DNA from: Cardiobacteriaceae bacterium TAE3-ERU3
GTDB taxonomy: Bacteria; Pseudomonadota; Gammaproteobacteria; Cardiobacteriales; Cardiobacteriaceae
DNA length: 64,000 bases
Assembly: GCA_019218315.1 (NCBI GenBank)
Contig: JAHUUI010000002.1
Coordinates: 310,001 to 374,000, forward strand
Reading direction: 5' to 3'
Below the pieces are notes generated by a model. That model was not told the origin of the DNA. It saw only the letters and a list, made by a program, of their open reading frames with translations, and ran no database searches. The first letter of the stretch is position 1; each line of letters opens with the position of its first letter. Shown piece by piece: positions 20,126-28,824 of the stretch. A program made the translations under genes and the position numbers.

Positions 20126-20803
20126 ATGAGCAAGCAACCATGGCTGGCGCTAGCAAAGCGCCTGCCTTACCAATTTCACAATATCAACCTGCTCAGGCAA
20201 GCGCTCACCCACCGCAGCCATAGCCCCGAGCATAACGAACGACTTGAGTTTCTTGGCGATGCACTGCTTGAAACAATCATCAGCGCTGAGCTCTATACAT
20301 TAAAACCTGATGCACCTGAAGGTGACCTGACTCGCATCCGTGCCAGCATCGTTAACCGCAATCAACTCGCGGCGCTAGCAAAGTCTCTTGAGGTTGGCGA
20401 TGCATTGTTGCTCGGCCCCGGTGAGCGAAAAAGTGGCGGTAAGCGCCGAGACTCAACCCTCGCCGATGCCATTGAAGCCATCATCGCCGCAGTCTATCTC
20501 GACAGCGATTTTGCTCAATGCACCAAATTTACCTTAAATATCTTCTCAGACGTACTGGCACAACTTCCTGAAGCAGAAGATCTCAAGGATGCCAAAACTC
20601 GCCTGCAAGAATATCTGCAAGGCCGCGGCCTGCCCCTGCCTGACTATGAGGTCAGCGCTGAGCGCGGCCCTGAGCATGCCCGTGAATTTGACATCACCGT
20701 CAGCAGCCAGCATTACACCATAACAGCCAGCGGCGGCAGCCGTAAAAAAGCCGAACAAAAAGCCGCAGAAATGCTGCTAGAACGCTACCAAGGAAAAGCA
20801 TGA
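20126..20803 (+). CDS. rnc: Ribonuclease III
   Basis: Double-strand-specific RNase that processes rRNA precursors and structured mRNAs. The ATG at 20126 gives 225 residues, matching E. coli (226); an earlier TTG inside lepB is less likely. The RNase III signature NERLEFLGDALLE is at residues 37-49, with the acidic ADAIEAIIAAVY block downstream. A C-terminal double-stranded RNA-binding domain starts near residue 152 and ends with a typical GGSRKKAEQKAAE helix. It overlaps era by 4 bases, the conserved rnc-era coupling. Confidence 0.97.
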   Translation: MSKQPWLALAKRLPYQFHNINLLRQALTHRSHSPEHNERLEFLGDALLETIISAELYTLKPDAPEGDLTRIRASIVNRNQLAALAKSLEVGDALLLGPGERKSGGKRRDSTLADAIEAIIAAVYLDSDFAQCTKFTLNIFSDVLAQLPEAEDLKDAKTRLQEYLQGRGLPLPDYEVSAERGPEHAREFDITVSSQHYTITASGGSRKKAEQKAAEMLLERYQGKA

Positions 20804-21708
20804 CCAACACCACAGAATCTACCCGCTCCGGCTATATTGCCGTTGTCGGTCGCCCAAATGTCGGCAAATCTACCCTGATCAACCATCTGATCGGGCAAAA
20901 AATTGCCATCACCTCAAATAAACCACAAACCACCCGCCATGCCTTACTCGGCATCCACTCAGTTGGCGATACGCAGATGGTATTCGTCGATACCCCTGGC
21001 ATTCACCAAGAACGTAAAACTGCGATTAACCGCCAAATGAACCGCGCCGCATGGCAAAGCATGGAATATGTTGACGTCATCATCCACGTCAGTGAATTTG
21101 GGCGTTGGACGGATGAAGACACGCATATTGCACAAAGCATCAGCGAACTGAATATGCCACGCTTGCACGTCCTCAATAAAATTGACCGTTGTAAAGACAA
21201 AGGCCACTTACTCGAAGCACTACAAGCCATCCACGGGCACGGCGACTGGCAAGAAATCGTACCAATTTCAGCACAGCACGATACCAACATTGATGCATTG
21301 GAAAAGACCCTCAGCCAATATCTCCCGATACAAGAATGGCTATTCCCGGAAGACCAAATCACCACTGCCGGTATGCGCTTTATGGCGGCTGAGACCATTC
21401 GTGAAAAGTGCTTCCGCTATTTACATCAAGAGTTACCCTATGAGCTCGGCGTGATCATCGAACGCTACAACGACGAGGAAACATTAGCGCAAATTGACGC
21501 AACAATTTTGGTCGAGCGCAATAGCCAAAAAGGCATGGTCATCGGCAAAGGCGGCAAAACCCTCAAGCTGATCGGTCAGCGTGCAAGAGAAGATCTGGAA
21601 AAAATGCTTGAAAAGAAAGTTATGCTGCGCACATGGGTTAAAGTTCGTGAAAACTGGCGTGATGACGATCAAATCATCCAAAGTATGGGTTATGGCAACG
21701 GGGAATAA
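20800..21708 (+). CDS. era: GTPase Era
   Basis: Ribosome-assembly GTPase that binds near the 3' end of 16S rRNA. It has 302 residues. G1 is GRPNVGKST (17-25), G3 is DTPGIHQ and G4 is NKIDR. A C-terminal KH domain contains the KGMVIGKGGKTLK loop. Translation is coupled to rnc through ATGA. The recO gene that often follows is absent here. A weak hairpin (AACGGGG 21697-21703 with CCCCGTT 21712-21718) overlaps the stop and may end the transcript. Confidence 0.97.
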   Translation: MTNTTESTRSGYIAVVGRPNVGKSTLINHLIGQKIAITSNKPQTTRHALLGIHSVGDTQMVFVDTPGIHQERKTAINRQMNRAAWQSMEYVDVIIHVSEFGRWTDEDTHIAQSISELNMPRLHVLNKIDRCKDKGHLLEALQAIHGHGDWQEIVPISAQHDTNIDALEKTLSQYLPIQEWLFPEDQITTAGMRFMAAETIREKCFRYLHQELPYELGVIIERYNDEETLAQIDATILVERNSQKGMVIGKGGKTLKLIGQRAREDLEKMLEKKVMLRTWVKVRENWRDDDQIIQSMGYGNGE

Positions 21709-21808
21709 CAGCCCCGTTCCCTCTTCACAAATAGATATTAATTTGCCCTGTGTGACTTATTGATCCGAATTTCTAGCCACTAAAATAATTTTGACGGTAT
21801 AGCACCAC

Positions 21809-21883
21809 GGTTTGATCTGAATATGCCATATCAAACCATTAACACCATCCAATAGCGAGGCGTAGAAAAAATGTCAACGCCTC
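21809..21883. repeat. Two inverted repeats in the era downstream gap
   Basis: Two separate hairpin-forming repeats lie in the AT-rich gap between era and the next convergent gene: GGTTTGAT (21809-21816) with ATCAAACC (21830-21837), and GAGGCGT (21857-21863) with ACGCCTC (21877-21883). Neither has a clean T-run on either strand, so they are not clear terminators. They could be transcript-end structures for either convergent gene. Confidence 0.4.
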
Positions 21884-21970
21884 ACCAAACCATTAAAAAT
21901 AAATTAAAAATCAATAGGTTATATCTTTTGCCATCAGCCTATAGTATATAGCTAACGGCGTTAAAAGAGT

Positions 21971-23083
21971 TTAAGTCTGCTGATGGAAGGCCACGGCCAC
22001 TGAACAATCCGTACACACTTCGATATACAAATTCCCCTCTCCATATTCTTGAAGCTGCGCCCAAGACAGCATGGCCATCATGCGCATGTATTTGCCACAA
22101 TCCGGGCACTGTTCATATTGCCAGTCCTGAACCCAGTCTGGCCGCCCACCGATAATCGACAATTCATCAAAGCCGTATGCATAATAAAGCGGCTTAGGTT
22201 TAGCGGATAAGCCGAGTTTGTTATTCGTCAACAGCGCGATATCTTCATCAAGAAAACCACCTTGATCACCGAAAGGGTTAACCACTTCAAACGAACCTGC
22301 ACCATCCACTTGATAGCGAATCACTGTTTTATCACTCATGCTCGCGCACAGTGGGCATAACGGTAGCTTTATTTGGCCATCAATGCCAAGAAAAGCCAAG
22401 CGTTCGTCCCGGCCATCCAATACCAAAATATTGACCAACTGACTACTGCATACGCTACACTCACCAGCAATTTTTTCACACACAGTCAATGCGCTATCAG
22501 CCGTTTCCTGTGGTTCAATGGCATAACACACAGGATAATTCAGTTCGATTTTTTTACCGTTTTCGTCGAACGTCCAACCGCCGCCTTGCGCATAAACGGA
22601 GGGATCAACATACAAACTCTGCCGCCACGGTAAAGGATTGTGCTCTAGCTGATAAAAGACTGTACGCACTCGTTCATCACCAATTTCTGCAAGGTAACAC
22701 AAAATTTCATTAGCATTTTTGCATTCAGGATCAAGCAATTGTGCAATCAGCCACTCTCGCACTTCTGGCGACGCATCCTTATAAATAGCATACGGATAAT
22801 AGCAAGCCTTACGAAATAAAGCCGGATCGCACAAAGCTTCTACAGCTGCATCGGCAATTGACCGTGTATCAATATCACAATACGCGAGCAGCTGCATAAA
22901 GCCGGTATCATTTATATCTCGCCCCTGACGGATTGCTTCAGCTACATTTTTAACTGCGCATGCCCTTTCTTCATCGCCCATTGCCTCATAACTCACCTTT
23001 TTGGCCATACGATCACAGCTATAGCAAAGCCCTTCAAAATACTTCATTCGCTCGCATCGTGGGCATGGTATGGGTTCTCTCAC
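21971..23083 (-). CDS. Zinc-ribbon protein with DUF1963-like C-terminus
   Basis: 370 residues. I do not recognise a named gene. The N-terminus holds a zinc-ribbon type pattern: CPRC at 7-10 and CYSC at 20-23. The middle (about 60-170) looks all-helical. A further pair of CxxC motifs (CSVCSSQ and CPLCASM) lies around residues 215-245. The last ~60 residues, with IGGRPDWVQDW, CPDCGKYM, GEGNLYIEVCTDC and a terminal QQT, resemble the YwqG/DUF1963 family. It is probably cytoplasmic and metal-binding. Its ATG lies 10 bases after the rng stop, so it is likely the last gene of the maf-rng operon. No function is proposed. Confidence 0.65.
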   Translation of the reverse strand: MREPIPCPRCERMKYFEGLCYSCDRMAKKVSYEAMGDEERACAVKNVAEAIRQGRDINDTGFMQLLAYCDIDTRSIADAAVEALCDPALFRKACYYPYAIYKDASPEVREWLIAQLLDPECKNANEILCYLAEIGDERVRTVFYQLEHNPLPWRQSLYVDPSVYAQGGGWTFDENGKKIELNYPVCYAIEPQETADSALTVCEKIAGECSVCSSQLVNILVLDGRDERLAFLGIDGQIKLPLCPLCASMSDKTVIRYQVDGAGSFEVVNPFGDQGGFLDEDIALLTNNKLGLSAKPKPLYYAYGFDELSIIGGRPDWVQDWQYEQCPDCGKYMRMMAMLSWAQLQEYGEGNLYIEVCTDCSVAVAFHQQT

Positions 23084-23093
23084 AAAGATTCCC

Positions 23094-24548
23094 TCAACTC
23101 AACGCAATGTCAAAATGACCTGGTGCATAAGTTGGATCACTTTGTAGCCGTACTGGAGTTTTGAGCAAAATCTGCAAGTCTGAAAACGTCAAGGATTCTT
23201 CTTCACGGATAAAGTCGATCACTTCCGGCGCCGCAATAACGGTCAGAATCTGTGGTTTATATTCCCGCGCTTCACGCATCAGATCGCGGAATACTTCATA
23301 AACAATCGTTTCCGTACTTTTCACATAACCACGCCCTTCACATGATGGGCAAGTTTCGCACATCACCTGACGCAGGCTCTCACGCGTGCGCTTGCGCGTC
23401 ATCTCGATGATGCCGAGTGGTGAAATCGGGCTGATGGTGTATTTGCTTTTATCACCTGCCAGTGCGTCAAGCAGCGCATCTTTAACCCCCTGCTGATGCT
23501 CCGGCTTTACCATATCGATAAAATCAAGCATGATGATCCCGCCAAGATTACGCAAGCGCAGCTGGCGTGCAATGGCGCGTGCTGCCTCAAGGTTCGTTCG
23601 ATAAATGGTATCGTCCTGCGATAATTTACCGACGTAACCGCCAGTATTGACGTCAATCGTCGTCATGGCCTCAGTTTGGTCAATAATCAGATAACCGCCG
23701 GACTTGAGTGGCACATGGCGCTTGAGTGACTGGCTGATTTCTTCTTCGACGCCAAAGCGATCAAATAAATCGCGATCCCCCTGATAGAATTGCAAGCGAT
23801 CCGCCATCTCAACCAAAAAGTTGCCGGCGAACACAGCCATTTCTTCATAAGCAAGTGCATCATCAACCACGACTCGCCCAACCTCTGGTGAAACGTAGTC
23901 ACGAAGCACTTTCAAATACAATGGTAAATCACGATAAATCAGGGTTCCGGGCTTCGCCAAGCGCTGCGCATGTAAGATAGATTCCCATAAGCGCTGCAAA
24001 TACTGCATATCTGCACGCATCGCCCAAATATCTGCCGATTCAATAGCAGTACGCACGATGAAGCCACCCTGCCGCCCTTGATGGAAGCCGACCATCAACT
24101 CGCGCAAAGATTGGCGCTGTGCTTCAGAGGCAATTTTGATCGACACACCAATATCATCAGCATTAGGCAAGAAGACGAGAAAGCGCGATGGAATTGAAAT
24201 CTCCGTCGTCAGGCGCGCACCTTTGGTGCCAATCGGATCTTTGAGCACCTGTACCAAAATGGATTGCCCTTCACGCAGCACATCATTGATCCGCTCTGGC
24301 ATCTTGTCACCACGCCGCACCACGTTTTTCAAGTGCAAAAACCCGGTACGCTCCAACCCGATATCAATAAATGCAGCATCCATACCGGGCAAGACACGTT
24401 GCACCTTACCTTTATAGACATTGCCGACGATACCACGGCGGCGCTCACGCTCAACCATGACGTCTTGCAATACGCCAGCCTCGGTAATCGCTACCCGCGT
24501 TTCATAGCTAGTATGGTTGATTAAAATCTCGGTGTTATACCGTTCCAT
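23094..24548 (-). CDS. rng: Ribonuclease G
   Basis: Single-strand-specific endoribonuclease that matures the 5' end of 16S rRNA and takes part in mRNA decay. Its 484 residues match RNase G (489 in E. coli) and it lacks the long C-terminal scaffold of RNase E. An S1 domain lies at about 35-125 (GIVGNVYKGKVQRVLPGMDA). Catalytic aspartates sit in TTIDVNTGGYVG (near 300) and IIMLDFIDM (near 342). The zinc-link cysteines are in CETCPSCEGRG. It follows maf by 3 bases, the same maf-rng pairing as in E. coli. Confidence 0.96.
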   Translation of the reverse strand: MERYNTEILINHTSYETRVAITEAGVLQDVMVERERRRGIVGNVYKGKVQRVLPGMDAAFIDIGLERTGFLHLKNVVRRGDKMPERINDVLREGQSILVQVLKDPIGTKGARLTTEISIPSRFLVFLPNADDIGVSIKIASEAQRQSLRELMVGFHQGRQGGFIVRTAIESADIWAMRADMQYLQRLWESILHAQRLAKPGTLIYRDLPLYLKVLRDYVSPEVGRVVVDDALAYEEMAVFAGNFLVEMADRLQFYQGDRDLFDRFGVEEEISQSLKRHVPLKSGGYLIIDQTEAMTTIDVNTGGYVGKLSQDDTIYRTNLEAARAIARQLRLRNLGGIIMLDFIDMVKPEHQQGVKDALLDALAGDKSKYTISPISPLGIIEMTRKRTRESLRQVMCETCPSCEGRGYVKSTETIVYEVFRDLMREAREYKPQILTVIAAPEVIDFIREEESLTFSDLQILLKTPVRLQSDPTYAPGHFDIALS

Positions 24549-24551
24549 AGT

Positions 24552-25139
24552 TTATGTTCCTGCAAAAGCCTGTAAAAATTCATTGTCACCGAAGCTACGC
24601 AGCGCCTTTGCCACGCTTGAAAGCGGCAAACCGACCACGTTAAAAAAATCACCCTCTATATGCGCCACCAATACCGCACCCTTACCCTGTACTGCGTACG
24701 CACCGGCCTTACCAAACGGTTCTCCGCTGGCGATATAGGCATCAATCAATGCCTCATCAAATGGCACCATCCTCACTCGTGAGACGACAACATCCACCAC
24801 TACTCGCTCACCCTGGCATATGCAAAACCCAGTCGCAACTTCGTGTTGTGTGCCGGCAAGCGTGCGCAACATTTCCCGCGCATCATCCGCTGTTTGTGGC
24901 TTGCCGAATAACCGGCCATCCAGCGCGACCAATGTATCAGCTGCAAGCACCACTGCATGTGGATGCAATTGCGCCACAGTAAGCGCTTTACGTTCGGCCA
25001 ACAGCTTAACTCCATCGCTAAGCGACGTGCCGAGTGGCAATGATTCATCAACATCTGCGGCAATTTGTCGTGCAGACAAACCAAGCATCGCAAGTAAATC
25101 ACGACGGCGTGGAGATGCAGAAGCGAGAATCAAGTTCAT
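24552..25139 (-). CDS. maf: Maf-family nucleotide pyrophosphatase
   Basis: 195 residues from an ATG at 25139; a GTG six codons earlier is less likely because the family starts right at the LASASPRR motif. Maf proteins hydrolyse modified or canonical nucleoside triphosphates (dTTP, UTP, m7GTP depending on subgroup). Diagnostic motifs: LASASPRRRDLL at residues 4-15, the acidic ADTLVALDG block, and GKAGAYAVQGKGA. An AAAGG ribosome binding site precedes the ATG. The gene is first in a maf-rng unit. Confidence 0.93.
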   Translation of the reverse strand: MNLILASASPRRRDLLAMLGLSARQIAADVDESLPLGTSLSDGVKLLAERKALTVAQLHPHAVVLAADTLVALDGRLFGKPQTADDAREMLRTLAGTQHEVATGFCICQGERVVVDVVVSRVRMVPFDEALIDAYIASGEPFGKAGAYAVQGKGAVLVAHIEGDFFNVVGLPLSSVAKALRSFGDNEFLQAFAGT

Positions 25140-25274
25140 GAAAACGACCTTTACCACAAAAATTCTTTTTTATTATGCAAGCTATGGCCATAAAGCACAA
25201 AAAGACCTTCGCCAATGTCCGTTACCATCAGTATGTAATAGCAAGCTGAGAATACCCACCACAGACAGCGCAGC

Positions 25275-25289
25275 GTATAGAATTTATAC
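25275..25289. promoter_or_regulatory. Short palindrome upstream of argA
   Basis: GTATA-GAATT-TATAC is a 5-bp inverted repeat about 75 bases before the argA start. It is AT-rich and only loosely like an arginine-repressor half-site pair. I mark it as a possible operator and nothing more. Confidence 0.2.
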
Positions 25290-25363
25290 AACAGGCGAAG
25301 TGACAGATCGGCAAGACTTAACTTATCATGCACCAATACAGACAATACGCACGGGACAGCCGC

Positions 25364-26659
25364 ATGACCAGCCAATCTTTTTTACCTTTTTTTCGCCAAG
25401 CAGCACCCTACATCCACGCACACCGCAAAAAGACCTTCGTCATCGCTTTTGACGGCGATCTCGCACACCCACACCTGAAAAAGCTGCTTCACGACTGCGC
25501 TCTGCTCCATAGCCTCAACATCAACCTCGTCCTCGTCCATGGTGCGCGCCAGCAAATTGATGCTCATCTCGAACGGGCTGGTATTTCTTCGACCATTTTT
25601 GCCGACAAACGCATCACCACTCGCGACATGATGCCGTATATACTCGATGCCGTTGGTAGCTTACGCCTACGCATTGAAGCGGCTCTATCCATGAGCATGG
25701 TCAACTCACCCATGCAAGGTGCATCTGTACGCGTTGCCAGTGGCAATTTTCTCACCGCCAAACCTGTCGGCGTACAAGATGGCCACGACTTCGGCCTTGC
25801 TGGCATTATTCGCCGCATTGACCATGAAGCCATTCGTCAGCAGCTTAATCTCGGTAATATCGTCTTACTTTCCCCTTTGGGTTACTCACCCACTGGAGAA
25901 CTCTATAACCTCAACGCAGAAGAAGTTGCTGCGCATGTCGCCGTTACTTTGAAGACTGATAAGCTCATCTACGTTACCGACGCCATCAATGCCTATACCC
26001 GCAGCGGACAATCACGTCAGCTCACGCCGGCGCAAGCCAATATTTATGACGACCCACAGCAACCATGGCTACGCCAGCGCCTACACGCTGCGGCCAAAGC
26101 CTGCGAGGCCGGCGTACGGCGCGTCCATCTTATCGAACGGGACAACCCCGAAGCCTTGCTGCTTGAACTCTTTACCCGGGATGGCGACGGCATCATGGTC
26201 ACCACGGATCACTACGACAACTTGCGCCAAGCCACCATCGACGACATCGGCGGCCTGCTCGACCTCATTCGCCCACTGGAAGCACAAGGCGTACTCGTCA
26301 AGCGCTCGCGCGAACATTTGGAAATGGAAATCGAGCATTTTTACGTCCTTGAGCGCGACCACACCATCATTGGCTGCGCCGCACTCTACCCCTATCCGGA
26401 AGAAGCAAGTGCAGAGCTTGCCTGCGTTGTCGTCCACCCGGACTACCGCAAAAACAACCGTGCTGACCACCTGCTTGAAGCTCTTGAACAAGAAGCGCAA
26501 AAGCGCGGGATCGAAAAGTTATTCATCCTCACCACCCAAACCGCCCAATGGTTTGAAGAACGAGGCTTCGCTCTGATTGGCATAGAGGAGCTACCCGTCG
26601 GGAAACGCCAAACTTATAACTACCAGCGCAATTCCCGCCCCTACCTTAAAATACTCTAA
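25364..26659 (+). CDS. argA: Amino-acid N-acetyltransferase (N-acetylglutamate synthase)
   Basis: First step of arginine synthesis: acetyl transfer from acetyl-CoA to glutamate. From the ATG at 25364 it has 431 residues, close to E. coli ArgA (443). An N-terminal amino acid kinase-like domain (about 1-285; AAPYIHAHRKKTFVIAFDGD and LVHGARQQID) binds arginine in feedback control. A C-terminal GNAT domain (about 290-431) carries ELACVVVHPDYR. A reading from 25328 adds 12 residues unlike the family. argC lies at the right edge of this window, far away and on the other strand, so the pathway genes are scattered. Confidence 0.95.
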   Translation: MTSQSFLPFFRQAAPYIHAHRKKTFVIAFDGDLAHPHLKKLLHDCALLHSLNINLVLVHGARQQIDAHLERAGISSTIFADKRITTRDMMPYILDAVGSLRLRIEAALSMSMVNSPMQGASVRVASGNFLTAKPVGVQDGHDFGLAGIIRRIDHEAIRQQLNLGNIVLLSPLGYSPTGELYNLNAEEVAAHVAVTLKTDKLIYVTDAINAYTRSGQSRQLTPAQANIYDDPQQPWLRQRLHAAAKACEAGVRRVHLIERDNPEALLLELFTRDGDGIMVTTDHYDNLRQATIDDIGGLLDLIRPLEAQGVLVKRSREHLEMEIEHFYVLERDHTIIGCAALYPYPEEASAELACVVVHPDYRKNNRADHLLEALEQEAQKRGIEKLFILTTQTAQWFEERGFALIGIEELPVGKRQTYNYQRNSRPYLKIL

Positions 26660-27039
26660 TGGCACTACTCACCATCAAAGCGCTACCTTGCCCCGCCTGC
26701 CAGCAGCCACTCAAACCACAACAGCTGGTCAAACAACCGTATCACGGCAAATTACCGTGGTACGGCATCACACCCGCCCCCGCCCAACACTGCCCGCACT
26801 GCAACAGCGCCCTGCAACTCACCGGCTGGCACAAAGGCTGGCTCACGCTTGCGATCATCAACATTATCCTCGTCTTTGTCACCCATATTTATCCCTACCG
26901 TGGCGACCTTTCTGTCATCCAGCAAATCCTGCTCTTCATTCCCGTACTTTTCCTTATACTCGTCGCTGCCACATCACTCATCCACGCCCGTAACCAAGCT
27001 CACTACGCTATCGTAGCGCCCAAGGATACAGTCACATAA
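26659..27039 (+). CDS. Small zinc-ribbon membrane protein
   Basis: 126 residues with no family name I recognise. Two CxxC pairs (CPAC near residue 11 and CPHC near 45) form a likely zinc ribbon in the N-terminal half. Two hydrophobic helices follow (about 60-78 and 87-108). The ATG overlaps the argA stop by one base (TAATG), so it is co-translated with argA. It is likely an inner-membrane protein with a cytoplasmic zinc finger; any link to arginine metabolism is only suggested by position. Confidence 0.6.
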   Translation: MALLTIKALPCPACQQPLKPQQLVKQPYHGKLPWYGITPAPAQHCPHCNSALQLTGWHKGWLTLAIINIILVFVTHIYPYRGDLSVIQQILLFIPVLFLILVAATSLIHARNQAHYAIVAPKDTVT

Positions 27040-27118
27040 AAAACAACCTTGTTTGCCTGTTTCACTGCCTCATTTAGACCACAATACACACTATAAATCC
27101 TTGAAAAGGAAACATAAA

Positions 27119-27742
27119 ATGTATCAGTTACACGTCGGCAGCCGCAGTGATAACACCCATAGCTCAAGCTGGTCGTTTCGCATTTGGCTACTCATGCGCC
27201 AGCTGGATACACCGTTTGAGGAAATCTCCCATGATTTCCAAAGCAATCTGGAACAACAAAGAGCTCAATGGCGCCGGTTTTCACCCAATGCACGCATTCC
27301 CGTCCTCATCGATGCCGATACCGTAGTTTGGGACAGCCTCGCTATCACCGAATACTTCGCTGAACGCCATCAAGGTGTCTGGCCGCAAGATGACAAGGCG
27401 CGCACATGGGCGCGTTGCGCCGCTGCTGAAATGCACAGTAGCTTTGCAGCCTTGCGCGAGCAATGCAGTTACCGTCTTGATGTGACTGAATCACCGCCTG
27501 TCAACGAAGAACTGCGCCAGGACATCGAACGAATCAACGAGTTGTGGTGCGAAGGACTACAATGCTTCGATGGCTCATTCCTTGCAGGTAACGCCTTTAG
27601 TGCTGTCGATGCTTTCTTTGCACCCGTTGTCGGCCGCCTTCACAGTTATCAACTTTTAAACCATCTTGAGCCAGCAGCGTTCAGCTATAGCACTCGCATG
27701 TTCAGCTTACCTGCCATGCAGAAATGGACAAACGTTTCATAG
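27119..27742 (+). CDS. Glutathione S-transferase family protein
   Basis: 207 residues from the ATG at 27119, preceded by AAAAGGAA. The N-terminal thioredoxin-like domain (about 1-80) contains SSWSFRIWLLMR, VLIDADTVVWDSLAITEYF and the usual (E/D)SxAI glutathione-contact motif. An all-helical C-terminal domain follows, including NAFSAVDAFFAPVV. It resembles the YfcF/maleylacetoacetate isomerase-like branch. The substrate is unknown. It stands alone between the argA unit and the metallopeptidase gene. Confidence 0.85.
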   Translation: MYQLHVGSRSDNTHSSSWSFRIWLLMRQLDTPFEEISHDFQSNLEQQRAQWRRFSPNARIPVLIDADTVVWDSLAITEYFAERHQGVWPQDDKARTWARCAAAEMHSSFAALREQCSYRLDVTESPPVNEELRQDIERINELWCEGLQCFDGSFLAGNAFSAVDAFFAPVVGRLHSYQLLNHLEPAAFSYSTRMFSLPAMQKWTNVS

Positions 27743-27917
27743 ACCCACCCACCTTCATTAACTCTAATTAAGGTTATAGACCATGGATGAACCGTAAACT
27801 ATGCAACTTCTCAAACGCAGCTAGTCAGGCTCATAGCCATTTTTAGCATTTTTCATCCACAGCTGTGCACTAAATTGCATACACAGCCGGGTATTTTGAA
27901 CAACAAAGGAGGTCACC

Positions 27918-28757
27918 ATGCAGTGGAAAGGTGGCAGAAGAAGTAACCGCGTATCCGATCGACGCGGTCGTGGCGTCAAAGCTGGTGGTATTGGCTTTGT
28001 CGGTATTTTAATCATTTTGGCTGGCTGGTATTTCGGTATTGATCCACGCACCATGATGGCTGTCGTCGATGGTGGTAGCAGCATCATCAGCAGCGGTTCA
28101 ACAAGCGGCACACAGCCAGACAAAAACGACGAAACTGCTCAATTCATGAGCGTAATCTTCGCCTCAAATCAGGATGTATGGCAACGTCGTTTCGAACAGT
28201 CTGGGCAACGCTATCAACCCGCATCATTGGTCATTTTTGATGGTAACGTACAATCAGCCTGTGGCGTCACCAGTGAAGCAACCGGGCCATTTTACTGTCC
28301 GGGCGATCACAACGTCTATGTGCCGCCCAGTTTTATCAACGAATTAAAGCGCCTTGGTGGCTCTGGTGACTTTGCCTTTGCCTATGTGATCGCCCATGAA
28401 GTTGGTCATCACGTACAAAACCTGCTTGGCACTCTACCAAAGGCACATGAGGCGATGCGCGGCCGCGACAAAGCTGCAGCGAATCAGATCTCCGTCGCCA
28501 TTGAGCTGCAAGCAGATTGCTACGCAGGCATTTGGGCGCATGACCTCGAGCAAGTCAGCAACATCCGCCTTGAAGCAGGTGACCTTAATGAAGGACTTGA
28601 AGCGGCCTCCGCCGTCGGTGACGACCATATTCTTGCCGATGCTGGTCGCCATGTTCATCCAGAGCAATTCACCCATGGCAGTGCCGCTCAACGCCGAAAA
28701 TGGCTCACGCGTGGCATTGAGCGCGGCAGTGTTGATGCCTGCAATACATTCAATTAA
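27918..28757 (+). CDS. YpfJ-family neutral zinc metallopeptidase
   Basis: 279 residues with a strong AAAGGAGG ribosome binding site. A basic N-terminus (MQWKGGRRSNRVSDRRG) is followed by one membrane helix (about 24-42) and an extracytoplasmic domain holding the zincin motif H160-E-V-G-H164 in VIAHEVGHHVQ. The later QADCYAGIWAHD segment supplies the third ligand region of this family. Members are called putative neutral zinc metallopeptidases, but activity is poorly documented. It is a single-gene unit ending in a shared bidirectional terminator. Confidence 0.88.
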   Translation: MQWKGGRRSNRVSDRRGRGVKAGGIGFVGILIILAGWYFGIDPRTMMAVVDGGSSIISSGSTSGTQPDKNDETAQFMSVIFASNQDVWQRRFEQSGQRYQPASLVIFDGNVQSACGVTSEATGPFYCPGDHNVYVPPSFINELKRLGGSGDFAFAYVIAHEVGHHVQNLLGTLPKAHEAMRGRDKAAANQISVAIELQADCYAGIWAHDLEQVSNIRLEAGDLNEGLEAASAVGDDHILADAGRHVHPEQFTHGSAAQRRKWLTRGIERGSVDACNTFN

Positions 28758-28780
28758 TTCAGCTGATATGCGCAAAGACG

Positions 28781-28807
28781 AGAAAAGGGGCAAAATGCCC
28801 CTTTTCT
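28781..28807. terminator. Bidirectional terminator
   Basis: A 12-bp perfect stem, AGAAAAGGGGCA (28781-28792) with TGCCCCTTTTCT (28796-28807) and a 3-base loop. The T-run is inside the stem on both strands. It sits between the convergent metallopeptidase and MoxR genes and can serve both. Confidence 0.85.
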
Positions 28808-28824
28808 GCTAACTACACCCTAGA

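Noticed and set aside
25989-26576. 195-residue open frame inside argA
   Set aside because: Ser/Thr/Pro/Lys-rich translation typical of a shifted frame over a real gene; no start signal.
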